Source of the DNA: Clostridiales bacterium
GTDB lineage: Bacteria; Bacillota; Clostridia; Oscillospirales; Acutalibacteraceae
DNA: 37,457 bases
NCBI GenBank assembly: GCA_019418545.1
Contig: DYBQ01000017.1
Coordinates: 1 to 37,457, forward strand
Direction: 5' to 3'
The translations under genes and the position numbers were made by a program. Shown here piece by piece: positions 1 to 7,479 of this stretch. Under the pieces are notes generated by a model. That model had not been told where the DNA came from and did no database searches. It saw only the letters and a program-made list of their open reading frames with translations. Position 1 is the stretch's first letter. Each line of letters begins with the position of its first letter.

Positions 1-108
1 TCAACCGTTGAGACCATACTTTCCCTTCAGCAGTTTTTCTTTTTCCTTGTTAATGTCATAGGATTTTTTACAACTCCGGTAGTTTTTTACACTAAATTCA
101 ATCAGCAT
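1..108 (-). pseudogene. N-terminal remnant of a P-loop ATPase (AbiEii/OLD-like)
   Basis: A 35-codon frame starts at the ATG at 106-108 behind an AAAGGGG ribosome binding site. It begins MLIEFSVKNYRS, the standard opening of RecF/OLD/AbiEii-type ATPases, where this strand leads into the Walker A loop. The frame ends ...KYGLNG and then TGA at 1-3. In these families the same place reads G-x-N-G-x-G-K-S/T, so the stop falls exactly at the variable x of the P-loop. I see only the fragment; the gene would continue left of the window. A nonsense-inactivated ATPase is the simplest reading. A sequencing error, a frameshift just outside, or a genuine tiny gene are alternatives. The family call rests on 12 residues. 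Confidence 0.4.
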
Positions 109-833
109 ATGCTCATCCCCTTTCATCTTAATCGTGTACACGATGAATCATCAAAATCCAATACGTTTACGGTTAAACTTCTAAGCGTGATTGAGGAAGA
201 TTATTCTTCGTGCTGTATTTTATTTTCTCTTTCCCACTTTCTGCGGTAATACTTTGCATTGGAACCTCTGTGAACATCGCAGTAGATTCGTGTTTTATGA
301 CCTTTTACTTGAAAATAGCGATTACATTTCTTGATGTTCGCGGACTTATCAACGGAAGCAATCTTTTAGTCCTGCTTGATGCCATTTATCCAGAAAGCAC
401 TGTCGAACTGTTCGAGAATTTATATCGGCAACAAATTTCCGAATCATACATGAATTTCAAAGCATTCTTTTTCCATATCTTCTCATTTACTTATGAAAGC
501 CGTTACAAAAAATTTTCTATCTCCAAAGAGCTTCATTCCATTGTAACTGCAATTTCTAGTGAAATGGTTGCAGTTTCTAGTGAGGCAGCACAAAAAGTCA
601 CTCCCTTTCAAACCATTCAAACCGACAAATTTACAGTTACTTATATTTCTACAATCGGAAATGTTGCCTCTTTCATTGTTAACGATTCCACTCTTAAAAT
701 CTGCCTTAGCGGACAACCCTATATGTGCAATCCCGCAGAGGTTATGGGCGCAATCCTCAACATACAAGACGCTCTACCTTCATCTGACCCGCCATGTTAT
801 AAGGAGTCTTGTTTTTCTGTCTGTACAAGGGTA
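109..833. other. AT-rich segment with broken frames
   Basis: This stretch is clearly more AT-rich than the rest of the window and no frame is convincing as a normal gene with a ribosome binding site. On the minus strand, 201-365 is an open stretch of 54 codons without a usual start codon. It reads like the tail of a small zinc-finger protein (KKCNRYFQVKG, then YCDVHRG, then a basic Lys/Arg-rich end). On the plus strand a long frame crosses the whole region (separate entry). I see no clear terminator for the operon that ends at 834. It looks like decayed or recently joined DNA at an element boundary. Confidence 0.35.
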
Positions 834-1037
834 TTACCTCACGATGTTTCCGCAAAACGGGCACTTTGCGCCTTTCCGGCAAATGTCAGCAATCGAAGGT
901 GTCCAGACTTTGTCTTTGCCGTACCCGCATGCGGGGCATACGAGCGGGATATTTTTGCAGCTGCCGGTCGTATACATGTCGGGGCCGAATTCGTTTTCAG
1001 GATGCCACAAAGCGGCGATTTGAGGGCATGCAACTGA
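210..1037 (+). CDS. Doubtful plus-strand ORF, unknown
   Basis: A 275-codon frame with a GTG start at 210 and no obvious ribosome binding site. About the first 200 codons lie in AT-rich DNA where so long an open frame is unlikely by chance, and the translation looks protein-like (LLDAIYPESTVELFENLY, later KFSISKELHSIV). The last third runs antisense through the zinc-ribbon gene that ends at 834, so the true C-terminus was probably lost or replaced near 830. A second plus frame is open from base 1 to 237 and could be the displaced upstream part of the same gene, which would imply a frameshift near 210-240. I do not recognise the product. It could be a truncated gene or a fortuitous frame. Confidence 0.25.
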   Translation: MLYFIFSFPLSAVILCIGTSVNIAVDSCFMTFYLKIAITFLDVRGLINGSNLLVLLDAIYPESTVELFENLYRQQISESYMNFKAFFFHIFSFTYESRYKKFSISKELHSIVTAISSEMVAVSSEAAQKVTPFQTIQTDKFTVTYISTIGNVASFIVNDSTLKICLSGQPYMCNPAEVMGAILNIQDALPSSDPPCYKESCFSVCTRVLPHDVSAKRALCAFPANVSNRRCPDFVFAVPACGAYERDIFAAAGRIHVGAEFVFRMPQSGDLRACN

Positions 1038-1571
1038 TACTAAAGGTTTCCTTGCTGTCTTGGCGTAGTGGACTCTCATGACCTTTCTCAGTGAGTTTCT
1101 GGCGCATTCGGGACATCCGGTATGTACTCCCCCGGACCCGCAGGCGAAAGCTATCATCGGATGCCATTCCCCGTTTGCGCCGTATCCGCACTCTTTGCAG
1201 ACAAGGTATACATGCTTTGCGCTTCCGGAAGTCACTCGCGTGGGCGGGAACTCATTAAGTGTTGGATGCCACTGTGCAGCGATTTCGGGATGTACTGTAG
1301 CTACATCATTGACACCTTCGACAAGGACTTTTCCGGAACACGCCGGGCATCCGCCGCCTGTTCGACAGGCACCGGCGATAGAGGGACGCCATTCTCCGTT
1401 CTTTCCGTATCCGCATTTCGGGCAGATAAGAGCGATTTTACGATTGCTGCCGCAGGTGACTTCCTGCGGCGATACGGAATTGGCTGTCGGATGCCACATA
1501 GCAGCAACACGGGGACATTCCTGTGCTACCGTGCCACGATGCCTGCGATACCGCCACTCGAAATCTTTCAC
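834..1571 (-). CDS. Three-module zinc-ribbon protein (DUF4379-like)
   Basis: 245 residues with three similar modules of about 70-80 residues. Each has a Pro-x-Ile/Val-Ala-Ala-x-Trp-His-Pro segment, a T-x-G-S motif, one C-x2-C-G-Y-G knuckle and a later C-P-x-C pair. That gives paired CxxC ligands for one zinc per module. This fits the treble-clef/zinc-ribbon repeats (DUF4379 type) common in phage and mobile-element proteins, often beside nucleases; here no nuclease domain is attached. The start is a GTG at 1571 that overlaps the TGA of the upstream tandem-HTH gene (GTGA), so translation is probably coupled. It is the last gene of the operon starting at 4714. Nucleic-acid binding is inferred from the fold; the exact role is unknown. 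Confidence 0.75.
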   Translation of the reverse strand: MKDFEWRYRRHRGTVAQECPRVAAMWHPTANSVSPQEVTCGSNRKIALICPKCGYGKNGEWRPSIAGACRTGGGCPACSGKVLVEGVNDVATVHPEIAAQWHPTLNEFPPTRVTSGSAKHVYLVCKECGYGANGEWHPMIAFACGSGGVHTGCPECARNSLRKVMRVHYAKTARKPLVSVACPQIAALWHPENEFGPDMYTTGSCKNIPLVCPACGYGKDKVWTPSIADICRKGAKCPFCGNIVR

Positions 1572-2752
1572 GGTACAACCACCCCTGCCCGTTTATGGAT
1601 GTTTTCGGACTTTGCGATATTTACAGCTGTGCTGTAGGAGATGCCGTATATATCCGCAAGGTCACGCAGATTTTTGCCGGTATTCATCCGTGCAAATTCC
1701 GCAAATTCCCGGTTTCGGGCTTTTACATTATCCGTGATAGGAGAACGGCTTTGCGTGGCTTTACGGGTTTCGGCTTCTGTCAGCGATTCAGAAAGCTTTC
1801 CGTAGTCGTGCAGAATCTTATAGGTCTGACCCACGGCAATCTTATGGTCTTTAGCAATGTCGGAGACGCTTTTCCCGTTCTTGTATTCTACCGCAATCCC
1901 CTCGCAGACTTCTTCCGGCAGCTTCTTCTTCATTTTAGCGTTGCCGCGCAGGTTCTTGCGGTAGAGGGGATGATGTGCCCGGTATTTCTGGATAAGCCCC
2001 GCAATGAATCGCGGCGTGACATTGTACCGTACTGCGATATTCTCTACCTTGACACCCGCTTTGTAGTCTTTTAGGATATCGTTGTTCCGCGCTTCGATTT
2101 CCTCCGGGGTCTTGGTGTTTTCCAAGGCTTCACGCCGTAGCCCCAATACTTTCGGGCTGTGCTTGAATTCCGGGATGTTCATGGGCGGTTCAGGACCGAA
2201 ACGGACAAGACCACCCGAAATCGGATGCCCAGCTTCCCGAAATACCTGATAGGTGGTGGATTCCGATAACCCATACTTGTCCATGATTTCTCCGACAGTC
2301 ATGTACGGATTTGCCCTGACATCCGCAACGATTTCGGCATTGCGCTGGCGTTTCTTGAACTGCACAGCTGACCCGATATTCTCTTTGTGCGGGGTATAAT
2401 CAGGGCTTCTGCGCAGGATATGATAGACCTGTTGTCCAGAGAGATTGTATTTCTCAGCGATTTCAAAGGTCCAGGCCCCGTTTTTGTAGTCTTGCGCAAT
2501 CTCAATATTCCGCTGCTCCATGTCGGCTTTCGACAATCGTTTCTGATTGTTGGGCTTCCGATTCGGGCTTTTGCGGTCATTGCGGCGCACAGCATCAAAA
2601 CCCTCTAACACTTCAAGGGATTTCTTAACATTCGTGCAGCCGATGCCGTATTTCTCAGCCAATTCCGCGATGTGCATTCCGGCGATATAATCGTTCAGCA
2701 TTGCCTTATCGCGGTTCAGCTTTGCTTCTCCGGTTAAACTTTTCCGATGCAT
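1568..2752 (-). CDS. Six-fold tandem helix-turn-helix protein
   Basis: 394 residues from the ATG at 2752, chosen because GGAGGATACACC precedes it. The chain is an array of about six HTH_38/Hin-like units, each of the form N-x-x-I-x-x-D/E-Y-x-x-G-x-x-x-x-x-I-A-x-x-Y-x-I/V-S, spaced roughly 55-70 residues apart and joined by basic linkers. No nuclease, recombinase or ligand-binding domain is visible. Its first 19 bases overlap the end of the AAA+ ATPase gene and its stop overlaps the start of the zinc-ribbon gene, so all three are translationally coupled. I infer a multi-site DNA-binding protein that could span a long or repeated DNA site. Related short versions (three units each) lie just upstream in the same operon. 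Confidence 0.8.
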   Translation of the reverse strand: MHRKSLTGEAKLNRDKAMLNDYIAGMHIAELAEKYGIGCTNVKKSLEVLEGFDAVRRNDRKSPNRKPNNQKRLSKADMEQRNIEIAQDYKNGAWTFEIAEKYNLSGQQVYHILRRSPDYTPHKENIGSAVQFKKRQRNAEIVADVRANPYMTVGEIMDKYGLSESTTYQVFREAGHPISGGLVRFGPEPPMNIPEFKHSPKVLGLRREALENTKTPEEIEARNNDILKDYKAGVKVENIAVRYNVTPRFIAGLIQKYRAHHPLYRKNLRGNAKMKKKLPEEVCEGIAVEYKNGKSVSDIAKDHKIAVGQTYKILHDYGKLSESLTEAETRKATQSRSPITDNVKARNREFAEFARMNTGKNLRDLADIYGISYSTAVNIAKSENIHKRAGVVVP

Positions 2753-3648
2753 GGTGTATCCTCCTGACGTGCAACCCAGTCGATGATATGGTCGATGCAA
2801 AGATTCGTGATTTTGCTTGCGGTATAATACTGTGAAGTGTCATCGAGCAGCGATTCAATTTCCGCATCGGATGCCGAATACCCTACTGATGCAAAGAACA
2901 GCCTTGCGAGGGTACGCGCATCGTCCCGGCACAGAGGTCTTACCGTATGCCCAAAGGTGAAACGCCGGAACAGAGCATCGTCCAGAGTATCGGGACGGTT
3001 CGTGGTCCCGATAAGGATGATGTCGTTGCCGAGTCGGTCAAGCTCCTGCATCAGGGCAATCGTCACACGGTTCATTTCCGCAACATCGTCCTTGCCGCCG
3101 CGCCGTGTCCCGATAGCGTCAATCTCATCGAGGCAGAGCACGCACGGACTTTTTCTCGCATAGTCGAATACCATACCGATATTCTTCTGTGTTTTGCCCA
3201 GAGCGGAATTCACCATACCGGAGAAATTCGTGTACACGAAAGGAAGGTTCGTCGTATAAGCGATATACCGCGCCAACTCAGTCTTTCCGGTTCCCGGCTC
3301 GCCCATGAGTAAAAGAGAACTCGTATAGTGAATTCCCATCTCCTGCAACCGCAGCGCAGCACGGCGCGTCTTGCACATCTTCTCTATGACCGCTTTCTCA
3401 TCGTTTCGGATGAGGAACCGGTCTTTTCGGAAAGCGCTTGAATCCTCCGCTACCAAAAGCCCCTGCAGGTTATACGGCAGTTCGATGAGTGTAGGACTTT
3501 TACTTGCAAGTGTTCGCAGACAGGTTTCCTTGAACGCTTTGTCCTTGACAGTAGTAAGCCCCTCCAACACGATTTTCGCCTGCTGCTGAGATTTCCGAAT
3601 ATCCCCTTCCACTACATAGCGAAGCAATGCCCGTTCGTTATCGTTCAC
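2734..3648 (-). CDS. AAA+ ATPase (FtsH/CDC48-like core)
   Basis: 304 residues from a GTG at 3648 with GGAGGG nine bases before it. A helical N-terminal part (1-105) leads into a complete AAA+ module: Walker A GEPGTGKT at 116-123, Walker B CLDEIDAIG at 172-180, sensor 1 GTTNRPD at 214-220 and the RRF arginine finger at 228-230. The C-terminal lid is short. No protease, helicase or transmembrane part is fused. Such stand-alone AAA+ proteins remodel protein or protein-DNA complexes as rings. Placed between tandem-HTH genes, it may load or strip those DNA-binding proteins; this is inference. An intrinsic terminator sits 28 nt before the start codon. The 3' end overlaps the next gene by 19 bases. 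Confidence 0.9.
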   Translation of the reverse strand: MNDNERALLRYVVEGDIRKSQQQAKIVLEGLTTVKDKAFKETCLRTLASKSPTLIELPYNLQGLLVAEDSSAFRKDRFLIRNDEKAVIEKMCKTRRAALRLQEMGIHYTSSLLLMGEPGTGKTELARYIAYTTNLPFVYTNFSGMVNSALGKTQKNIGMVFDYARKSPCVLCLDEIDAIGTRRGGKDDVAEMNRVTIALMQELDRLGNDIILIGTTNRPDTLDDALFRRFTFGHTVRPLCRDDARTLARLFFASVGYSASDAEIESLLDDTSQYYTASKITNLCIDHIIDWVARQEDTPCIGKV

Positions 3649-3675
3649 TTGATTTCCCTCCTCTGCAAAAAGAAA

Positions 3676-3705
3676 AAGTCCCCTGCAACATTCTGCAGAG
3701 GACTT
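3676..3705 (-). terminator. Terminator before the AAA+ gene
   Basis: A 12-bp stem (AAGTCCTCTGCA with TGCAGGGGACTT, two G-T pairs) with a six-base loop and a TTTCTTTTTG tail on the minus strand. It touches the stop codon of the upstream HTH gene and lies 28 nt before the AAA+ start, so there is no room for another promoter. Confidence 0.85.
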
Positions 3706-4189
3706 AGTCTCTTTTGCATTTCTGTTTTCTAACGCGCCGGATGATACTGTAAATACCCGGCAAGGAATAATGGTATGCCTTAGCGAGGTCTTTGGCGTCG
3801 ATGCCGTTTTGGTATTTCTCGAAGATTTCATCGTTGCGTTTTTGCTGACGGCTGGTGATGCGCCGGTGACTGAGTTCTTTGTTGCTGATTCCGGCCTGGA
3901 CAGCAATGGCACTACAATACGATATGGAAACGCCGTACTTTTCGGCAATGTCGCGGACAGCTGTATTTTTCTGATACTCCGCCACGATTTTATCAACCAG
4001 ATTGGTATGGTCCTGTTCTTCCGCAATGCGCTGCGCCTGCCGCTCCTCATCGAGGGCGCGATAGCAGGTCCTGATACAAAGCCCGTATTTCTCGGACAAC
4101 TGCTCGAACGATAGACCGTTCTCGTAGTCCTTTACAATCTTCCCGTTTCGTTCGATGATTTCGCTGCGGGTTGCTTTCCTTTTCCTCAT
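3704..4189 (-). CDS. Three-fold tandem helix-turn-helix protein
   Basis: 161 residues made of three HTH units with the same signature as the six-unit protein downstream: NGKIVKDYENGLSFEQLSEK near residue 14, a second unit IVAEYQKNTAVRDIAEKYGV near 68, and a third IFEKYQNGIDAKDLAKAY near 118. The linkers are rich in Arg and Lys. No catalytic domain is seen. Its start is seven bases after the stop of the preceding HTH gene, so the two are probably co-translated. Role inferred: DNA-binding regulator or nucleoid-type protein. Confidence 0.8.
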   Translation of the reverse strand: MRKRKATRSEIIERNGKIVKDYENGLSFEQLSEKYGLCIRTCYRALDEERQAQRIAEEQDHTNLVDKIVAEYQKNTAVRDIAEKYGVSISYCSAIAVQAGISNKELSHRRITSRQQKRNDEIFEKYQNGIDAKDLAKAYHYSLPGIYSIIRRVRKQKCKRD

Positions 4190-4195
4190 ACTGGT

Positions 4196-4714
4196 TCACC
4201 CCTTAGGCTTTGCTGCCTTCTTTTTGCGTCCCTGGCCGCGATAGATACCGGTCTCATGAAGATACTTGAATCCGGAAGAGGGACTGATACCGTATTCCCG
4301 AGCAAGGTTCTCGACCGGCGTGTTGGGGTTCTTCTTCGCGTAGTCCACAAACCCCTGCTTGAAATCTTTAATGCGGCGCAAAGTAGAGGTCTCGATTTTC
4401 GTGTCGAGGTGCCGGTGGTAAGAGTCCCCGCCTTCTTTAAGAATACGAAAAATCGTGGCGCGGTTAAGGTTAAAAGCTTTTGCCAGTTCTTCGGCTGAAA
4501 TACCTTCCTGATATTGGTTGCGAATCTCGTTGTTGCGGTTATCTTTCCATTCCGAAAAAGTCGCCTTTCGGCGTTTCATCATCTCGGCTTGTGCGATGTG
4601 ATAGATACTTTGCGGGGTGAGTCCGTGCTCCTGTGCGAGGTCCGTGACCTTTGCGCCATTTTGCAGTGCATCGGTAATTTTTCGATTGCGTTCCAGCAAC
4701 TTCTTATGCGTCAT
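4196..4714 (-). CDS. Three-fold tandem helix-turn-helix protein, first gene of operon
   Basis: 172 residues from the ATG at 4714 (GGGAGGTTTCT before it). Three HTH units are visible: ITDALQNGAKVTDLAQEHGL, IRNQYQEGISAEELAKAFNL, and a last unit with the motif NTPVENLAREYGISPS. The C-terminus is very basic (GRKKKAAKPKG), as in DNA-binding proteins. It heads a five-gene operon (HTH3, HTH3, AAA+, HTH6, zinc ribbon) read from the promoter at 4835-4862. A terminator lies between that promoter and this gene. I infer a DNA-binding role and cannot name a target. Confidence 0.8.
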   Translation of the reverse strand: MTHKKLLERNRKITDALQNGAKVTDLAQEHGLTPQSIYHIAQAEMMKRRKATFSEWKDNRNNEIRNQYQEGISAEELAKAFNLNRATIFRILKEGGDSYHRHLDTKIETSTLRRIKDFKQGFVDYAKKNPNTPVENLAREYGISPSSGFKYLHETGIYRGQGRKKKAAKPKG

Positions 4715-4734
4715 AGAAACCTCCCGAAATAAAA

Positions 4735-4762
4735 GAAGCAAGCTCCCGAAAGAACTTGCTTC
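4735..4762 (-). terminator. Leader terminator of the HTH/AAA+ operon
   Basis: An 8-bp GAAGCAAG/CTTGCTTC stem followed by TTTTATTTC on the minus strand. It lies downstream of promoter 4835-4862 and 21 nt before the first start codon, the layout of an attenuator. Confidence 0.8.
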
Positions 4763-4834
4763 TTGTATTCAGTATTCACTTTTTTCTCGTGATGCGGGCA
4801 AAAAACTCACCCACTGATTCACCTTACAGTCTTC

Positions 4835-4862
4835 ATTTTACCCAATTCGCACGAATGTGCAA
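4835..4862 (-). promoter_or_regulatory. GTGCGAA-class promoter for the HTH/AAA+ operon
   Basis: TTGCAC, 16 bp, TAAAAT on the minus strand. The spacer has GTGCGAA starting 5 bp after the -35 hexamer. Together with the -35 it forms a GCAC-N4-GTGC dyad. Eleven other promoters in the window have the same layout. Confidence 0.85.
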
Positions 4863-4877
4863 CAACTTTTTACGAAT

Positions 4878-5345
4878 TCAGGTCCACTGCATGTGCGGGA
4901 TGTCCGAAAGCATCATAAGGCAGGTCTCAAACTCGTCTTCGATGTATCGGGTGATGGCATCGAATCTCTGCATCAGTGGCAGTTCCGCGAAAGATGTGCC
5001 GGTTTCCTTGCGGCATTTCCCCTCTGCGCTCGTATATATCACATTCAGCATGACATTCAAGGCGAGAAGAATATCTTCATCCTTGCCCTGAACCGTGAAG
5101 TAGAAGTAGTGCTCCGACTCACCGTCCGTAACGCCGATTCGGTTGTTGTATTTTCCGTAACTCGCCAAATCACCAAACACACTGATTGCAATATATCGCA
5201 ACTTATCCTCAATAGGAACAGTCCCCCATAAAGGATAATGTTCATCCGGCTGAAAATCTGCCTTACCGCCGTTGTACTCCCATTCAATAAAATCACGGAC
5301 GGAGAGTTTCTGACCGCCCGGAATGATTATTTCAAGCTGTTCCAA
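4878..5345 (-). CDS. Hypothetical protein (155 aa)
   Basis: 155 residues, probably starting at a TTG at 5345 behind GAGGTGAGAACACT. It is acidic, with a central segment (GESEHYFYFTVQGKDEDILL) that looks like a beta-rich fold and a helical C-terminus. I see no signal peptide, membrane segment or known catalytic motif and do not recognise the family. It is a single-gene unit: a GTGCGAA-class promoter lies about 40 nt upstream with no terminator between, and the next operon's promoter starts just after its stop codon. The TTG start is less certain than the frame. Confidence 0.7.
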   Translation of the reverse strand: MEQLEIIIPGGQKLSVRDFIEWEYNGGKADFQPDEHYPLWGTVPIEDKLRYIAISVFGDLASYGKYNNRIGVTDGESEHYFYFTVQGKDEDILLALNVMLNVIYTSAEGKCRKETGTSFAELPLMQRFDAITRYIEDEFETCLMMLSDIPHMQWT

Positions 5346-5382
5346 AGTGTTCTCACCTCTTTGCGTCGTCTCGATATTTTCT

Positions 5383-5410
5383 ATTGTATCCGGTTCGCAC
5401 GATTATGCAA
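5383..5410 (-). promoter_or_regulatory. GTGCGAA-class promoter for the 155-aa gene
   Basis: TTGCAT, 16 bp containing GTGCGAA at the usual place, then TACAAT, on the minus strand. The start codon is 38 nt downstream of the -10 element and no terminator separates them. Confidence 0.85.
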
Positions 5411-5459
5411 CATTGAGAGAGAAATTACCGGACACAGGAATTGACGATAAACAAAGAAA

Positions 5460-5484
5460 AGCCGCCTCCAAGACGGAGACGGCT
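5460..5484 (-). terminator. Terminator after the 117-aa gene
   Basis: AGCCGTCTCC and GGAGGCGGCT form a 10-bp stem (one T-G pair) followed by TTTCTTTGTTT on the minus strand, eight bases after the stop codon at 5493. The next promoter lies beyond it, so this is an ordinary 3'-end terminator. Confidence 0.85.
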
Positions 5485-5492
5485 CGGTGGTA

Positions 5493-5846
5493 TCACATTC
5501 CGATTTTCTCAAGATACGGGATAGCGGCACGCATTCTTTCGCACTCCCAACTCTTGCGGGGGTTGCGTTCGTGCTTCTTGATGAACTTCTTCATCTCGGC
5601 GGAGGTTTCGGCACCCAGTCCGGTGGCGGCTAAGATTACCCTTGCACCGTCACACTTCATGGCTTTCAGGGTATCCGAGTCAATTTCGCGTCCGCCCTCA
5701 AACGGCTGCATAAATTTGAGTCTGCAGAACGGGAGGTAGCCTTCCGGTGCATTATCGCCGATATTCCAAATGATATAGCCGAGAGGCGGTTCCGTTACGA
5801 CCTCGTAGGTGTCGCATACGCCAAGCGCAGTATGATAGATTTTCAT
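5493..5846 (-). CDS. Hypothetical protein (117 aa)
   Basis: 117 residues from an ATG at 5846 with AAGGAGTACAACA before it. The N-terminal half is mixed beta strands (YEVVTEPPLGYIIWNIGDNA) and the C-terminal half is helical and basic (MKKFIKKHERNPRKSWECER). No motif I can assign. It follows the dCMP deaminase gene by 47 nt and is probably co-transcribed with it. A strong terminator ends the unit. Confidence 0.7.
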   Translation of the reverse strand: MKIYHTALGVCDTYEVVTEPPLGYIIWNIGDNAPEGYLPFCRLKFMQPFEGGREIDSDTLKAMKCDGARVILAATGLGAETSAEMKKFIKKHERNPRKSWECERMRAAIPYLEKIGM

Positions 5847-5893
5847 TGTTGTACTCCTTATTTTTGTGGCGGTCTTTAGACCGGCTGTGATGA

Positions 5894-6409
5894 TTACAGG
5901 TTCAGCGAGATGTTGCGGGCACTGGGCTCGTATTTTTTAGTCTCTACCCCGGTAATCTTGAACATGTGTCGTGCAGCGACATTGTTGTTCGCATCCCGGT
6001 ACTTGTCGTCGAGATACACGATACGCTTTATCCCGCTCTGAATGATTGCTTTCGCACACTCGTTGCACGGGAAAAGCGTGACATACATCGTAGACCCGTG
6101 CAGGTCCTTCCCGGCGTTGAGGATAGCGTTCAACTCCGAGTGGCAGACATACATGTACTTGGTTTCGAGTTCGTTTCCTTCCCTGCCCCAAGGCATGATA
6201 TCGTCATCGCAGCCAATCGGCATACCGTTGTACCCCAGAGACAGGATTTTATTGTCGCGTACGATACATGCGCCCACCTGACTGTTCGGGTCTTTGCTGC
6301 GCATCGCGGACAGCATCGCAATGCCCATGAAATACTCGTCCCACGAGATATAGTCGCGGCGTTTGGCGGTGTTGTTCTGAGATGCTTCGTTTTTCGGTGA
6401 AATGCTCAT
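5894..6409 (-). CDS. dCMP/CMP deaminase family protein
   Basis: 171 residues from an ATG at 6409 (AAGGAGAATCAT). It is a zinc-dependent cytidine/deoxycytidylate deaminase: the first zinc motif is H90-S-E92 (proton-shuttling Glu92) and the second is P114-C115-x2-C118. The substrate-site GYNG at 59-62 and the segment SQVGACIV also match the dCMP deaminase family. The expected reaction is dCMP to dUMP, feeding dTTP synthesis in the cytoplasm; phages commonly carry such genes. The N-terminal 20 residues are an extra polar extension. It sits 62 nt after the terminator of the 248-aa gene, with no obvious promoter between. Confidence 0.93.
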   Translation of the reverse strand: MSISPKNEASQNNTAKRRDYISWDEYFMGIAMLSAMRSKDPNSQVGACIVRDNKILSLGYNGMPIGCDDDIMPWGREGNELETKYMYVCHSELNAILNAGKDLHGSTMYVTLFPCNECAKAIIQSGIKRIVYLDDKYRDANNNVAARHMFKITGVETKKYEPSARNISLNL

Positions 6410-6470
6410 ATGATTCTCCTTCTTGTCTGATTTAGACAGTGGGTTCGTTTGCGTATTTTTGCGAAAAAAG

Positions 6471-6495
6471 GCGGTGGAGCGTCTTGCCCCACCGC
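6471..6495 (-). terminator. Terminator between 248-aa gene and dCMP deaminase
   Basis: GCGGTGG/CCACCGC stem with an 11-base loop and a CTTTTTT tail on the minus strand, 11 nt after the stop codon at 6507. The deaminase gene begins 62 nt further on without a recognisable promoter. Confidence 0.85.
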
Positions 6496-6506
6496 ATTGG
6501 TATTGG

Positions 6507-7253
6507 TCAGATGTACTTTTCCCAGAATTTCTCGAAGGTTTCGTCCGGCATCACCATTTCCGTTTCATCGAGGACACGACTGAACTCGCTGCTGCTGATG
6601 TCGGTCCCGATGAAATCCGTGACGGCATCGCGGCCACGCTGCATCAGGGCATCTTTCAGGATATACCAGCGGTATTTGTGGATGAGGTCCGTCAGAGATT
6701 CGCCGTCGTTCTCCCAGTAATCGTTCTTTGCCTGAACATGATACAGAGCATCGAGAACGCCGTCGTAGTCATCGCTGTCATACTCGCTCACGATGTCGGT
6801 GAGATTGAGCAGACGGCGGTCAACGCCATCGACCTTCACGGTTGCGTTGTTGAACGAGTCATCGTCGCAGGGCTGTGCAGGAACTTCCACAGCAAACACC
6901 TCGCGGGTTTTCTTGTTCACCTTGCACGGCAGATAGAACGATGCACCGGAATCAAAGTTCGAGGTGATAACGCCCGATACAATATCGGGCATCGGGTTCT
7001 CGCGAGCCTCCTCAAACTCCGGCAGATGGAACACATCCATGACATTCTCGATGTCGTAGTCAAGGGCACGGACCTTCGTGACGATATAGCCGCCCCGCTG
7101 CAATTCGAGAATTGCACGGCAGAGGTCAAGCTTAATCTCGTGCTCATTCAGAAAACTACCGTGACTGTCTTTCACGAGGGTGATTTCGATTGTTTTGTTC
7201 TTGGCGGTCGTTTCGGCCAGAAAATAGGTCTTGTCATTGCAAATTTCAAACAT
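6507..7253 (-). CDS. Hypothetical protein (248 aa)
   Basis: 248 residues from an ATG at 7253 with AAAAAGGAGCGTAATGAC before it. The protein is strongly acidic, with clusters such as EYDSDDYDGVLDAL, and has no signal peptide, membrane span or motif I recognise. The N-terminus (TYFLAETTAKNKTIEITLVK) looks like beta strands and the C-terminus is helical. Acidic early proteins of this size are frequent in phages. It is a single-gene unit driven by the promoter at 7394-7421, with a conserved structured leader and a terminator between promoter and start. Confidence 0.75.
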   Translation of the reverse strand: MFEICNDKTYFLAETTAKNKTIEITLVKDSHGSFLNEHEIKLDLCRAILELQRGGYIVTKVRALDYDIENVMDVFHLPEFEEARENPMPDIVSGVITSNFDSGASFYLPCKVNKKTREVFAVEVPAQPCDDDSFNNATVKVDGVDRRLLNLTDIVSEYDSDDYDGVLDALYHVQAKNDYWENDGESLTDLIHKYRWYILKDALMQRGRDAVTDFIGTDISSSEFSRVLDETEMVMPDETFEKFWEKYI

Positions 7254-7289
7254 GTCATTACGCTCCTTTTTGTGTTGAACGCAAAAAGA

Positions 7290-7317
7290 GCGGACCTCTC
7301 AGAATCGAGAAGTCCGC
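7290..7317 (-). terminator. Leader terminator of the 248-aa gene
   Basis: GCGGAC/GTCCGC stem, inner pairs CTTCTC/GAGAGG-like, and a TCTTTTTG tail on the minus strand. It lies between promoter 7394-7421 and the start codon, 37 nt before the start. Confidence 0.85.
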
Positions 7318-7330
7318 CCTTCAAGCGAAA

Positions 7331-7389
7331 TTGTGAATGTACGAAAGGCATAAAACCCTTTCGATATGGAATGTTATCTATCGTACAAT
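7331..7389 (-). promoter_or_regulatory. Conserved structured leader, copy A
   Basis: Begins five bases after the -10 of its promoter. Key pieces on the minus strand are TTGTACGATAGATAACA, then CGAAAGG and CCTTTCG separated by eight bases, then TACATTCACAATTTCG. Three short helices can form (TTGTA with TACA, CGATA with TATCG, AAAGG with CCTTT), which would fold as a three-way junction. Copies at 11201, 12691 and 33594 keep the flanking motifs. Confidence 0.75.
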
Positions 7390-7393
7390 ACCT

Positions 7394-7421
7394 ATTCTAT
7401 GCCATTCGCACATTTTGGCAA
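7394..7421 (-). promoter_or_regulatory. GTGCGAA-class promoter for the 248-aa gene
   Basis: TTGCCA, 16-bp spacer with GTGCGAA, TAGAAT on the minus strand. It is followed directly by leader copy A. Confidence 0.85.
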
Positions 7422-7479
7422 CAGAACAGCGAGAAAATACAGGAAACAGTCGTTACTCCCAGCAACCATCGCAGCGGAT

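Noticed and set aside
1..108. TGA recoded as an amino acid
   Set aside because: Other genes in the window end with ordinary TGA stops (for example at 1568, 13826 and 18943), so a standard code with a premature stop is simpler.
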